Part shown: positions 45,741 through 57,500 of the stretch, in pieces
Numbering within the stretch: position 1 is the stretch's first letter
Layout: each line of letters starts with the position of its first letter
Origin: Acridotheres tristis
Taxonomy: Eukaryota; Chordata; Aves; Passeriformes; Sturnidae
Assembly (NCBI GenBank): GCA_037013685.1
Contig: CM072894.1
Location: forward strand, 15,759,449-15,823,448
Direction: 5' to 3'
Length of the DNA: 64,000 nucleotides
Made by a program: the position numbers and the translations under genes
Notes under the pieces: generated by a model
Told to the model about the DNA's origin: nothing
The model's database searches: none
What the model saw: only the letters and a program-made list of their open reading frames with translations

Positions 45741-45784
45741 AAAAAAAAAAACAAAACAAACAAACAAAAAACCAAAACAAAACA
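45741..45784. repeat. A-rich / (AAAC)n simple repeat
   Basis: An A11 run leads into AAAC, AAAAC and CAAACAAAC units without T or G. It is possibly the tail of an unrecognisable retroposon. Confidence 0.85.
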
Positions 45785-45789
45785 GTTGG

Positions 45790-47525
45790 GTTTGTTGACC
45801 AGTTTTTGCACTAGCATATGAGTGAAAATGTCTCTGCACAACCCAAAACTGCAGCATTTCCTGCTCTGTCACTGAGAACTGAAGTGCTTTTCAGAACAGG
45901 GTCAGGAGCCATCAGGAGCACTGAGGGTGCTTTGTGCCTGCCCGAGCAGTGGGAAGGCAGCTCTTTGCAGCTGGGATCTCCCACCTGGACAGAGCTGGGC
46001 TGAAGCTTCCAGATTCTTCATGAAGGGATCTGGAGACTGTGGAGCCAGTGGTAATTCTGGATGGGGCTTGCACTGGGATAGTAAAGTAAGGCATAGATTA
46101 AACAAGTTCAGGGCAGGCAGTATTTAATGTAATAATACAGGGAGGACTTAGAGTCAGGGCTGCTCCTCTGTCTCCATTACAGAGGAGAATAATGGAAAAT
46201 CTGATCTTTTAAACTTTCTGCAAATATTTTAACTCCTTTTAAAGTCCTTCAGATGATTGCATTTACTTCATGCTTGTTCCAGCACTTCTGTGTGTGGGAG
46301 TGCTCGTAGATCCTGAAGTGACTGTGGAGCCTCTTCTTGTTCCATCAGCCAGTAGAGAAATATTACCCAGCAGCAAATAAATGGTGCTGGCCTACTTCTA
46401 CTCGGGTATGAAAGCATCTTGCCAGGGAACACTCTGATCCACATACACTGACTTCTTTTAAAAGCTGGATGAGTCTGAGAGGACTATAAAAGAAGCCAAA
46501 GTCAAGCTAATGTTTTTTAATGGTCAACATGATGACTAATAGACATTCAACCTATTAAGATGAAAAGAGGCATCATCTCAGACTTGGAAGCTTAACATTG
46601 GAGACAATCAGTACATAATTAAATGACAGCAGCAGAACATTCATCTTGGCACATTTTCAGAGAAGTTAAGTCTTGTCAGACAAGGACGGTCTTAGATTTT
46701 TTTATGAAAAAGCAAGTTCTGGTGATAAAAACCCCACAAAGCGACATAGTCACATTGAATGGGCTAAACAAAACAAAGAGATGATATTGAGTAACAGAAA
46801 ACTGAAAATCACCATGCTCTGTTGAAGCCTCATGGGCCTCGTTCGTCTCCTGTTCTACAGCTGATGGTAAGAGCAAGGCAGGGGCAGGAACACACCACCC
46901 ATACAGGAACAGAGCTGGTCCAGTGACAGTAACCAGTCAGCCAAAATCCTGGCGTCCCAGACAAGCCCACAGAGCCAAAGCTGGTGTGGGGTCAAGCAAG
47001 AAATCCAGGTCAGCAAGGCCAGGTAGGGCTTGGCACAGTAAGAGGCAGGCACACACACACACCTAAAATCTAACTTCAGCAAAGACAAAGGGCAGAAGCC
47101 TGACCTTAAATGCAGCGTGGAAGCAACTGGGCAAAAGCCTCGCAACGAGGCTTTCTCACAGCCTGGCTGCTTCCATAGCAGCTCGATCCAGGGTCCCACA
47201 ACCACACGGCATTAGAGCAGCCCTGGGGTGCAGCAGTGAAAGCCCCAGCGGGGCTGAGAAGAGCCTGCAGAGCAGCTCAGGGCCTCAGCTGGGATCTGGG
47301 AATCACGGTTGCTAACTAAACACAGACTTTTCATACAATATACAGAGGAGGATGTGAAGGCAAGAAGATACACACACAGCCTTAACTGGATTTCAGGAGG
47401 GGCTACCATACCTGAAAATAGCATTAGTGAAAACACTCGTGGGAATATTGGGGTTGGTTCTTGAAGTACACTATGAAACTAAAAAAAAAAAAAAGTTGAA
47501 AAAGCCCTCAACATTCAAAGAAAAA
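45790..47525. other. Non-coding DNA with GC-richer, repeat-like segments
   Basis: Segments 45890-46080 and 46860-47300 are richer in CAGG, CCAG and GGCC words than the surrounding AT-rich DNA. Overlapping frames of 60-116 codons open on both strands. They may be diverged transposon or LTR bodies, but I could not match them to a family. A short CA run sits at 47050-47062 and an A14 run at 47481-47494. Confidence 0.45.
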
Positions 47526-47529
47526 AAGA

Positions 47530-47850
47530 GTCAGGAAAACATGCCTTAATCTATTGAGGTTATCCAAGAAGGAGTTAAAAAGTGACTTAATCAAAGTCTG
47601 CAGGTATCTACATAAGGAAGAGATTTCTGATAACAAATAGCTATTTAGTCTAACAGAAAAAGACACAATAAGATCCAATGGTTGGAAGCTGTCGTACTTT
47701 CTCTAGCATGGGCCATTAATCATTGGAACAACCTACCACAGGATGTGGTAGATCATTTGAAGTCTTTAAATCAGGACTGCATCTTTACAAAAGAAATTCC
47801 TTCTCTCAAACAGAAAATCTGCATTTGATGCAGAAACTGAATTATGCAAA
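47530..47850 (+). mobile_element. Ancient CR1/L3-like LINE relic, ORF2 C-terminus and 3' part
   Basis: Reading from 47578 gives KSDLIKVCRYLHKEEISDNK, a stop at 47638-47640, then LFSLTEKDTIRSNGWKL. After a deletion comes HWNNLPQDVVDHLKS (from about 47720). This is the C-terminal region of CR1-type LINE ORF2, whose usual pattern is RGDLI-YKYL, a short variable loop, I-RSNG-KL and NHWN-LP-VV. The stretch between GWKL and HWNNLP is missing some tens of bases. The in-frame stop and deletions show a dead copy. The subfamily looks like the one common to turtles, crocodilians and birds, older than the avian-type tail at 26458-26514. Confidence 0.85.
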
Positions 47851-50800
47851 AATTGAGGTGAAAGTCTTTAAAATATACTAAAGAAAAACAGCTCAGTGGA
47901 AAACTTTATGGACAAATTTATGGAAAAGAAGCACAGGAGGGAAACGAAAAAGGTATTCTTTCTAAAATATGTCTTCTGTACTTTAAACACAGTGTGAAAA
48001 AGACATGCTTTTTCATTGAAGTTCATCTGGTGGCGTTCTGAGTGCACATGGTGACGGGCTCACCAGTTGTTATTTATGAAGCATGGATTCTTGGGCATGG
48101 TTAAAAAATACCAGTTGGTCTTCTTTCAGTTAAATCCCATTCCCTTTGAGGTGAATTTAATCATGCCTAAAAGATATCTGTAAAACAGAAGCACTTTGAG
48201 TTTCCTACAGAGAAAAAAGGAAGATACCAGCCTGTGGGAGAGAATACGACTCTTATGTCACAAAGAGCAAACACATAGGGTGCAATTCCAGGGCTATACT
48301 TTTGAGTTCAGACCACCAAAGTTTATAGACAGAGCTCCCACAAGGAGGGACAAGAGTATATGAGGATATTTGCTATTTGTTATAGTAAATAGCACTAAAC
48401 ATTTATATAATTCTAGTGCTCTGCTTTGATAGGAACTTCTTTGTGCTGGGAGCTGCAAACAGAAAAGGGCAAGGGAGCAGACAATCCATGCATGGGAAGA
48501 GAGCTGCAGCCCAAAGCCTCCAGCAGCCTGCACAGAAAACTTGAGCTGGTCTTTCAGACTTGCTGCCATGACAGAAAAAGGACTCTGGTTTCCTGCCTGC
48601 TATGACCATGCATGACAAGTCTTTCTCTGAGATTTTATTTATGATTTTAGCCTCTGATATGCAAACAGCTGTTGGATAGAAGTGTGTTGGATAGAAGTGT
48701 TCCAAGTTCACTGGGCATTTCATGATCAGAGAATAATAGTAAAGAGCTGGATGCAGAGATTATGCTGGCTTTGCTCCACCTGTACTTTGGGATCCAGTAG
48801 TTATGTCCCTAGCCCCTGTGTGACCTAAGCATATGTAATACCTGTAGCATGGCTCGAGCCGGTGCATAAGGAAATGAAAATGCATAGGGGTATACCTGCT
48901 AATTTATTATCTGCATGCCAAGGCACAGCTGCGTGTGTGTGCATGCTGTGTGAGCGTGCATGCCACATGTGCACCCCACCCCCAATGCAATAGGACAGAT
49001 TCCCAATTAAAAATGGGACCTCTGTGGGGTCAGTGGTTCATGCCTGTTCTGTTCCTGGAAAACCTGCTGCAATACAAACAAGAATCAGTTGCAACAATCC
49101 AGTACAGTTCCTACTGTCAAGCTTTTAAATTCATTAGCCATTTCACATACTTTGCTATTTACATTGTTGGATCACTTCTCTTTCCATAAACTTATAAAAA
49201 CAAACAATTAGTTAAGACAATTTCTATGGCTTTTCTCCCCACACAAGTCATTTTTAGTCTTCGTTTTTCTAAAGCCTGCTGTTGGGCTGAGCGGCATTTT
49301 TACCTCCTGGGGCCTGTGTTTCACCAGTGATGGTCGCCAGATGAGGCTGTTTCAGGCTGACACAAACTACCATCTCCACAGAGGCTGAACGTCTCTGAAT
49401 TACCCACAAGTGCTGCTGGCTAGAGGAGCCACGGGGAAGGCAAGAGGATCAGCTGCTGTTCAGCATGTCACAGCACCATTCTGTCAGTCAGCACAGCCCA
49501 GGTCCCACACAGAAACCTCCATGGGCTTTGAATCAAGCCTTGAGCATTGTGGTGCTTTGGGACTGTGTGTGCATGTGTGGTTTGTGGGTGTATGTTTTAA
49601 TTTAGTTTTGTTCTGGAAGTATGTCTTCGAGACCATTAGAAATGAAGTTTATATAGACATGGTAAAAGACCACTGTAGGCAAGGATAATAAAATATGAAA
49701 TTATTATGAGAGACATAGCGATTAGTTTAAAATTGGAAGTGCTGAGTTTTTCCAAGTTCGGCAAGTATGATTATTTTTCTCTTTCATTTTCTGAGCACCT
49801 GTGAGTATATAGAGTCCTAATTTGAGAACTGGAACAAACTGGGTTTGTTTATGGGCAAGCAATATACACTCATCTATCAGACTCATCAGTACGTGGGCCA
49901 AATCATAAATTACCATCTCACTGTTGGCTTTTATAGAACAGTGACACTTCCTCCATGTGAAGATATGCCCCTTATTTTTGAATCAGGAAAGCTAAGAGCT
50001 TTGCTTCTGGCAAGGACAGCTCTAAAAGGAATCATTCCTAATGCAATCTGCCCTTGAAATAAAGCTTCCTCTCATCTGCATTCCCTGTGTCATCTGATAT
50101 GGGCTTCAAATATAAAATTTTCATTGTTTTTCTATGACATTGTCAGGATGGGAAGAAATATTAGCAACATGATTCCTAACAGAATCTGCATGAAGTCGTC
50201 ACACATTTGACTTCCTGCTAGACATAAATCCATTATCCTACAAACTGTGTTGCTCACATGACATTCCTACTAAGCAGCTGCAGTTGATAAGAGCTATTCT
50301 GCATAATTTGCTTTGAAGTATCTTTTAAGATAGGATTAACCAGATGATGTATTCTTTTTTTTCTTTCCCTCTCTCCCTCTGTCTCTCTTGGTGGCAGTAG
50401 TATTGTCGTTGTCATCATGGTCCTGTTCCTACAGAAAGGTTTGTGGACTGCAGATACCCACGTGGTATCTATATACCTTGTGAGCAGATTGTCTGTATCT
50501 TACACTAAATGTGTTTAAACCTAAATGTTTGGACTGCAGAAATAGGGAAATATGGAATTGCTAAAATAAGAAAATAAAAAGCCACTGTAGTTAGCCAGTA
50601 TGACAGTGCTTGAAAATACATCTGATTTACCAAGAAATGAATGTTCTGTCTTTCCATCAGCTTGCTTTCAAGTCCAAGTATGCATTATTTTTCAAACATG
50701 ATCTCATTAGCAAGAATATTTTGGCATTATCTGAAAAAAAAGAGAATAGTTTATATTTGTATTGAGTGACAAAATCCCTGTCTCTAAGACAGTGAATTGT

Positions 50801-51000
50801 TTTTGTAGCTTCTTCCAAGGGGCAGTTTTGTTGTGTGGAGAAGCAGTCATTTGCCCAGTCATTTTCTGCATCACTTACCATACACAATGCAAAGGAAGTA
50901 ACTGTGAAAATGCAAATGAATATTCTCATGTAAGTGATGCTAATATGATAACATGCTGTACATCTGAAAGTGCCTCAGAAAACTAACGGGCACCATTCTG
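47851..51000. other. Unique non-coding DNA
   Basis: No gene is recognised. A TG/CA-rich irregular piece lies at 48930-48975. C/T-rich sequence occurs at 50355-50390. The patch 50040-50270 has an AT-rich regulatory look (TTCAAATATAAAATTTTCATTG). Frames stay at or below 106 codons and overlap on both strands. Confidence 0.55.
48671..48700. repeat. 15-bp perfect tandem duplication
   Basis: GTTGGATAGAAGTGT occurs twice without a gap (48671-48685 and 48686-48700). It is a small, apparently recent duplication. Confidence 0.9.
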
Positions 51001-51009
51001 AACTGTGGA

Positions 51010-51300
51010 AACATGAGCCATGATAAAAAAGTTGGAATTCAGATTTATTGCTTCTTCTCATCTCCAATGCTTGAATAAAAGAAATAAACATTTAAAGGAT
51101 GCAAGTTTAAGTAGCTTAATCTCATCAGCTTCGGCTTGGCTTTTTGCTCTTCTATGTTCAAATGAAGCACCTCATCAAAATTACATTACAATTATAAATA
51201 AAATCAAGGTCCGCTTTTTATTAACTTTTGCTTTTTATCCTCCCTCTGTTTAAACGCATTGGCTGGCTCTGAAGTCTTCTGGTTGCAGCCGCTGGGTGTT
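51010..51300. promoter_or_regulatory. Candidate conserved block
   Basis: Unique AT-rich sequence with CATCAAAATTACATTACAAT, ATAAATAAAATCAAGGTCCGC and TTTATTAACTTTTGC, ending in GTTTAAACGCATTGGCTGGC. An AAGGTC half site and homeodomain cores occur together, and isolated CpGs survive. There is no recognised exon; the frame at 51020-51253 has no domain. Confidence 0.25.
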
Positions 51301-53390
51301 TAGAGGCAATACTGCAGACTTTTATGTTTTATGGATTCTACAAGAACAATATAACATGATACTGACAATCATAAACAGATACTAAGTTGTTTCAGTTTGG
51401 AAACAATTGCAGCCATATAACCCTTGGTGGGCTCTTTTATATGAACTTTTATTTTTCTCTGTACAATGGCTAACATGGGAACTATCCCCCATCCAATAGA
51501 GCAGCTTGTATTTGCTCAGGAAATGGTTAAGTTACAGCTGGTCACCCCTGTTACTTCATGGAAATGCTTTGATTTGTCTTCCATACTAAAACAGTTAGAG
51601 TCATTTGTTTTACTAACAACTCCCCTCAGAGCAGAACCTCAATACCATCTTAAAGCAAAATTAACTTCACACATGACTTTGTCAAAAAGCTTATTTCCAT
51701 CTCAGGAGAGTTCAAATTTCATGAAATCTGGACACAGTGTAGTTAGGAGGACAGACTTTGGAAATGTTTTTTTGTTTCTTTGTGCTGCCCATACTAGCCA
51801 TTCACCCAAGGATTTTTCAGGTGACATAAAGGCAACACTTTATTAAGTGTATAAAAATGCCTGTACTTGACCAGGCTACCCAGCTTGGCCATTGTCAAGA
51901 GGGCACTGGGCAAAATATAAATTTTAACTCCAAACTGCACTCTGACTTGTTCAAAGCATAACCTCAAGAATGTGTCCACAGCAGCTACACTAAAGTAACT
52001 TGTTTTCTGAAACCTTCTGATAATTTGTAAAATATTTGGCATATCTAAGAGTAGGGAATAATTCTGGACTGACTCATCACTTTCAAAATGGGGAAAATGT
52101 AGCTGTCGCCTCCCAAATCGACTGACAAGGCAGCTTAAAGATATCAACAGGAATAGAGGGACAGCAAACATGGGGTCTGTCTGTATCTTACTCCACCCTT
52201 CTCTGAGGAATGAAGCTTTTTACCGTTAAATTTTTCTGTAAGGAAAAAAAAAAAAACCACCAAACAAGAAACAAAACAAACAAATAAAAATTATTGTAGT
52301 TTAATGGTGCTAATTCTGGTTTGACTAGCACATCCAGATCAGCTGACAATGCTTTCTGGACTTGAAACAGAGAAAAATGAAAGATTTTTCTTTGTTAGAA
52401 TTTCAAAGCACTTCGCATTCACCACAACTTGCCTGCAAACAGTAAAGCTCAGAATACCAGCCTGTATCAAGTCATTAACCTTTTAGGACTCAATCAAAGC
52501 AGTGTTGTGTGACATTAATGAATGCTTTAATGTGGTATATAAAAGCTAGCAAACATGGAAACTGGAAATGATTCATCAAATTTAATATTCCATCAAACAT
52601 TTAATTTTGAAGACTGACACTTTTTTAAAATAATGCAATAGACTACAAGTTCAGAAGGATGCCTTTAACGAAAGTCATTCCCTTCCGTTTTAGGACTTTT
52701 CCAAATTGTATTTAGATACCCAACAAAAGCAAGAAAAGTGCATAAAAAACCTGAAACAGTTATGCAACCTTCGAAATAACATTTGAACATATTTTATGGA
52801 ATCTGTTGAGACGAGTGAAGGAAGCTGTCCTTATAAATACACTTCCAGTTTAGGTCACACATTGTCTGCAGTCATTGCTAGGAGGCAAGAGCCTGTTGTA
52901 AAACAGCTGGGCTTCTTGGCTTGGGGCAAAGGCAAATTCCACAGCCAGAAACCTAATTAGACACTTTTGGAATTCACAGCACCCTTTCACGCTATGACCT
53001 TTTCCTTTCTGCCTTCCCCTTGCTTCTCTACAGCTCACCCCCATATGTCCTCCTCCCCCCTGTCCCCACATGTACATTTGATCCTCTCCTTACTAAATAT
53101 GTTGCTCCTTATTGCATAAATACTGTCTACTGGCCAAATTCAATCCTGCTGGTAATAAGACCAAGTTGGAAGTCAACAAGTTTATGTCATGGATAAATTC
53201 GCCCCTGTGATGCATTTAACTTGTAAGAGACTCTGCTTATCCAGTCTCTTAAAAATTTTTGAAAACATGGACTGCAGAGAAGCGATTTCAAAGAAACAGC
53301 TTTATCTGTCCTGGAAAATTTCAAAGGCCCCAAAGAATCCTCATGTTGCCCTGGAAAGAAAAGCCAAATAGTCTGATTTTTTTTAAAACC
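51301..53390. other. Unique non-coding DNA
   Basis: Frames of 126 codons (51466-51846, plus) and 125 codons (51794-52171, minus) show no domain and are treated as chance. The piece 52480-52640 is AT-rich with ATTAATGAATGC and GATTCATCAAATTTAATATTC, possibly regulatory. No repeat family is recognised. Confidence 0.5.
52243..52290. repeat. A-rich simple repeat with AAAC units
   Basis: An A13 run is followed by CCACC and then CAAAC/AAAAC units, nearly free of T and G. It is similar to the tract at 45741-45784. Confidence 0.85.
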
Positions 53391-53399
53391 CATCAACAC

Positions 53400-53500
53400 A
53401 TGGTCTAACCCTGCCCCACTGCCAAGGCACCCACCTGAATGCAGAAAGCCCAGGTTCAAATTCCTGGAGGGACTTGAACCTGGATCTTCCACATGTGACA
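53400..53500. repeat. tRNA-derived palindromic repeat relic (SINE-like)
   Basis: GGCACCCACCTGAATGCAGA, then CCCAGGTTCAAATTCC, resembles the second half of a tRNA: the GGTTCAAATTCC at 53453-53464 fits a pol III B box. It is followed at once by GGGACTTGAACCTGGATCTTCC, the same motif in reverse. CCAGGTTCAA (53450-53459) and TTGAACCTGG (53474-53483) are perfect 10-bp inverted repeats around 14 nt. This head-to-head B-box layout is one I recall from dispersed repeats in turtle and crocodilian DNA; no family name is offered. It is not an intact tRNA gene: no A box or acceptor stem is seen. Confidence 0.6.
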
Positions 53501-54350
53501 GGAAGATATGCCAGCTCCTGGTCTCCCTCTGGCTTCTTTTTGGACTGAAGTAGTAATTCTGTTCTGAACCTGGCTTTTTTCACTGAAAGATTTTGCATAC
53601 CCACAAAACATTTTTCATATTGACAGATAGGTATTTTTCAATGAACAGTGCCTCATCACAAATTTGCCAACCTCCTATACCCTCAGACAAACACATTCAG
53701 AACTTTTCTAAAAGACTGGTACACTTTAATTTAAATGTTACTTGTGTCGAGGGGAAATAATATCCAAAAACACCTAGATACAAGAATCTAGGTGTCTTAT
53801 AAAATTAATGTGAAACTGATAGAAATGACAGGCTATTAAATGCCACTGAAGATGTATAATTTACAGGGAGACTATTATATATCATTTTCTTAAATTGTTT
53901 TTATAACATAAACTGCAATTCTTACCAAACTTATTTCCAGCCAAAGAACATGTTTCTTCAAATAAATTTTTCACTTAACTAAAAACTGCAGGATTCATTC
54001 ATTAAAAAAAAAAAAAGTATGATAAATAGGATATTTTAACTGAATTGGGTAATGGAGAACTGCTGTGCCACTCCTGAGAAATGTCTATAATTCACTTATG
54101 CCTTCTGGTATTTGTATAGCATGTTGACTCATGAATCACAGAGTAGCTATCATAAAAAAAAACAATGTCTCCTTGACAAAAAATACATTTAACTCAGCTG
54201 AGATTTGCAGTTAAGATTCATGCCTACATTTTTGAAATCACAAATGCTATTACGTTACACTTGGGGAACTTTTTGTAAACCTGTGCACTTTGGTGGTACA
54301 TTTCCTGTTCTGAATCCCAGAAAGCACAAACAAATTGCTCCTCGCCATGT
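53501..54350. other. Unique non-coding DNA
   Basis: AT-rich sequence with an A12 run at about 54004-54015. Apart from the hairpin at 53770-53795, nothing is recognised. Confidence 0.6.
53770..53795. other. Perfect 10-bp hairpin
   Basis: ACACCTAGAT (53770-53779) and ATCTAGGTGT (53786-53795) are exact reverse complements around ACAAGA. It is a tight cruciform-capable element in AT-rich DNA. There is no T-run to make it a terminator-like signal, and no microRNA-sized stem. Confidence 0.7.
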
Positions 54351-54358
54351 TCCTGCAG

Positions 54359-54415
54359 CATTATTCTCACTTTGCAAATGGTAAAACTGAGGCAGAGGAG
54401 CTCAGCAAGGAGCTC
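54359..54415 (-). repeat. MIR/L2-like ancient repeat relic
   Basis: CATTATTCTCACTTTGCAAA followed by TGGTAAAACTGAGGCAGAGG matches the reverse of the MIR/L2 core (an 'attatccccattttacagatgaggaaactgaggc' theme). Only about 55 bases can be followed. Together with 16332-16415 it gives two MIR-type relics in opposite orientations. Confidence 0.6.
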
Positions 54416-54512
54416 AGGGGAGAAGCAAAATTCAAAGCTCAAAGCAGAGGGCAGAAGTAAATGTTTCTTTGGGCAACTGGTGCCCAATGTTTTCCATGGC
54501 TGCCATCTCCAA

Positions 54513-54570
54513 CAATAAAATAAATAATAAATAATAAAATAATAAAATAATAAAATAATAAATAATAAAA
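54513..54570. repeat. (AAT)n / (AATAA)n simple repeat
   Basis: About 58 bases of A and T arranged as AATAAA, AATAAT and AAATAA units, imperfect, with a single C near the start. It may be polymorphic. It supplies many AATAAA words that should not be read as polyadenylation signals. Confidence 0.93.
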
Positions 54571-57285
54571 TCTCCTTGCTTCCTCTGCAACTACCCACCA
54601 GCAGCACCTTTCCTCTAGCTGCCCTTTTGCAGACCCAAGTGGAGTTTTTACACTTTTTGGGTTTTATGGAAATGCATCTTTTTCACTAGTCAAAGGGATT
54701 CTGATATGGTGTTGGCCCATGAGGAAAGAAACAGAAGGGTTTAGGCAGGTTTTTGTGAAATATGTAGAGCAGTTGGGATAGGAGCAGGTGACAGGTGTCT
54801 ACCAGGGGATGTCAGTATGCTTTTGTCACATCTGAAATGGTGAGAAACAGTACTTGTCACAGTCATTGGCAATGGGAAAGGGAAGAAAATACCTACAGGG
54901 TGTGAAAAGGAAATGGCCAGATTTGGGTTTTCCTCCAAGAAAAAACGAGTTCATCTCTCAAGGCCTGTGAGGCAGAGAGTAAATATCAGTTGGTATTTGG
55001 AGGGTGTCAGAGGTGCCAGGTGAGAGGAGATCCTGCAGAATAAAGTCCTGATATCAACAGAGAAAGAAACAAAAACCAGAGGGCTCTTTGTGACTTCAAA
55101 CCCACAGAATATTGCCTCTACCATGGCAACGGGGGATGCACAGTCCTGGGCTTCACTTCACAACCAGAGCCAGGCACCTTGGGCTGACTTCCAGTTCACC
55201 CCAGCCTCATCCCTTCAGCTAGGACTGAATGGGTGCAGCATCTCCCTCAGTCTGGGCCCTAAAAAAAATTCTCTTATCTTCCCACAAGCATGTATCTACT
55301 ACATTCCATTGCTTTTTGCTTGAGATTAAATATTTCAATCACTGAAAAATACCATTCATTATAATTTGCAACTATCATTTTAATCATAAACTAAACCTCA
55401 AAGCAACACTAAGTGTGTATGATTGCTAAGTGGTCAGCATCACCAAAGTCCCCTGGAAGAACAAATTAGTATGTTACTATATATCTGCATACCTGGGAGA
55501 TAAATGTTGCATCCCCTTCCCTAAGGACAGAATGGAGATGGTTCAGTAAAACACCCTACCTCTTAATATGCAGGGTTTGTTGTAGGAGCAGCTCAATTCA
55601 TATTTCCACCAGTTTGATGGTAAGTGAGCAGCAGTAGCAATATTAATCTGCAGTAACCTGTCAGTGAACTCTACAGCTAATATGATGTAGTTATGATTTT
55701 ACCATCAATCAGAACTGAACAGGCCCTGGACAATCCTTACAGCACTGCCTCAAAAAATCTAATTGTGCAAAAGCTTCATCGGTTTCCAACATTTCTTTTT
55801 TATCTGTCACAGACTTTTGGCCTACTACACAACCTTTTATTATTGGTCTTATTGCATTAGCTTGTAGGACAAAAGAGAAAAGGCTAAATCTAAGAGTTTC
55901 CCTGCATTCCATCATTTGTTACCATGTAGGATCCTATTTGACAGTTCCATATTATTTTAGATTTAGATAAATATCCTTAGGACATATGGTATTGCATGAA
56001 CTTTTGAACCACTGATTGCCAATGTATAAAAAAAGGCTAGCAGCATTTTTACCTCTGCATTTGCATGTTCAAATATATAAGAAATAGATAACAAAAATGG
56101 GAGAATTAAGCTGTAACCAGGATTGGATTAGACAAAATGTAAACCCAGACTTTGTTTTTTCTTTTAATTAATTGCATTCACAGAGCAGAAGAATAGTTGA
56201 AAAATTAACTATTAATAGCAAATATGAACTCCTATAGGAATTAGAGTTCTACTAGTAATTAAGATAACTGTGCATTATTCTTTTCAGGCATTTTTAGTAC
56301 AACAATTTATTATGTAGTTTTGTAGTTTAAATTAGATGTGGATGCGTGTGTGTGGATGTGTGTGTAAATATCATAAAAGAAACACAGACAGGCATTCTCA
56401 GCCAGAAGCTTTCCTTCAAACAGTGGCCATAAGAGATTACAACTTGCAGTGAAAGACATTACAACCACACTATTTCTGGTGAGTTTACTATGCAAGAAGT
56501 TCTGGTGTAACTTTTGTGATTTTAAACATATAAACCCATCAAGGAAGATGAACTATTAACATTATCTGTTTAGTCATTTTAATCTTTTGCATCTTAAATG
56601 TAATCAGGCTTTTCAGAACTGAAATTGCTAATCAGCATGTTGGATAAATGTTTCCATTTTAAAATGTGAACATTTAGACATAACAGCTGGCTGTAAAGAA
56701 TATATTTATATTTGTGATTTAATGTATCACAAACTTTATATTTGATTTCATTTAGCTTTACCAAGAAACTGAGAAAATTTTTGCTAGCATGATCTGTTTT
56801 GACAGCAGTTTTACAGCAGCAGAAAAGCATGGAGTAATAAATGAGGTGTGCATATAATGCATTATGTAGTCTTTAAAGCAAGCATGTCTTTTTAACAAAG
56901 CAAATTTTTTTACACAATTTCAAGTGACTTCATCCCTTTCTAACATGAGCTCAATTCATGTGAAGCAATAGAGATTGTGCATAAATGGAACACAGCACTC
57001 TACTACAACGGCTGTTCATTAATTTAGCAAACTGTGTTCGAAACTGAGGGGAAATATTGTTTTTAGAAGAATTCTAACTTCAAAGAAATATTTTTGATGA
57101 TATGAACATCAAATGAATAGCTGAGTTTTAGCCTTCAATCAATCACAACGTAAAGTAACTGTAATCTAATAAAAATAGCCATACAAAATAAGGAAATGGC
57201 AGTTGCATCCTGTTAAAAACATGCAGGAATGCAGCTTTGGAACTACTGAGAGAACTGAGGCTGTAGAAAGACAAAAACAGGATGT
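54571..57285. other. Unique non-coding DNA
   Basis: Mostly AT-rich. A perfect 12-bp palindrome ATAATGCATTAT (56854-56865) contains two facing TAAT cores. A TG-rich irregular piece lies at 56341-56366. No exon is recognised. Confidence 0.55.
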
Positions 57286-57289
57286 TAAA

Positions 57290-57500
57290 TTCTTGCGACA
57301 ATTGGAAGCAACTGATGTTTTAAGCACCCACCACCACCCGTGATAATTTGTTCGGCAGCCTCTAGGGGGTTCTGTGCGACTGCAGAACCCTGTAATTTCA
57401 TGAGCACCTACAAACAGGTTATCAGAGATACAGGCTTTTACACTGAGGTTGCAAATATCCAGCTGCATTGTCACTGCTGCAAACTTGACTGCTACGCTAG
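57290..57500. promoter_or_regulatory. Candidate regulatory block with CTCF-like site
   Basis: GCAGCCTCTAGGGGGTTCTG (57355-57374) partly matches the CTCF core on the plus strand (AG then GGGG retained, flanks diverged). Around it CpGs are retained (CTTGCGACAATTGG, CACCCGTGATAATTTG, GTTCGGCAGCC, GTGCGACTGCAG). A minus-strand frame of 120 codons (57166-57528) crosses the block but shows no known domain. Confidence 0.25.

Noticed and set aside
45890..47300. GC-richer segments as endogenous LTR elements
   Set aside because: No paired terminal repeats, primer-binding site or coding trace could be found, so I leave them unassigned.
53400..53500. Intact tRNA gene
   Set aside because: A B box is present, but no A box, acceptor stem or terminator; the layout is palindromic and repeat-like.
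54513..54570. Polyadenylation signals (many AATAAA)
   Set aside because: They are by-products of an AAT/AATAA simple repeat and have no transcript context.
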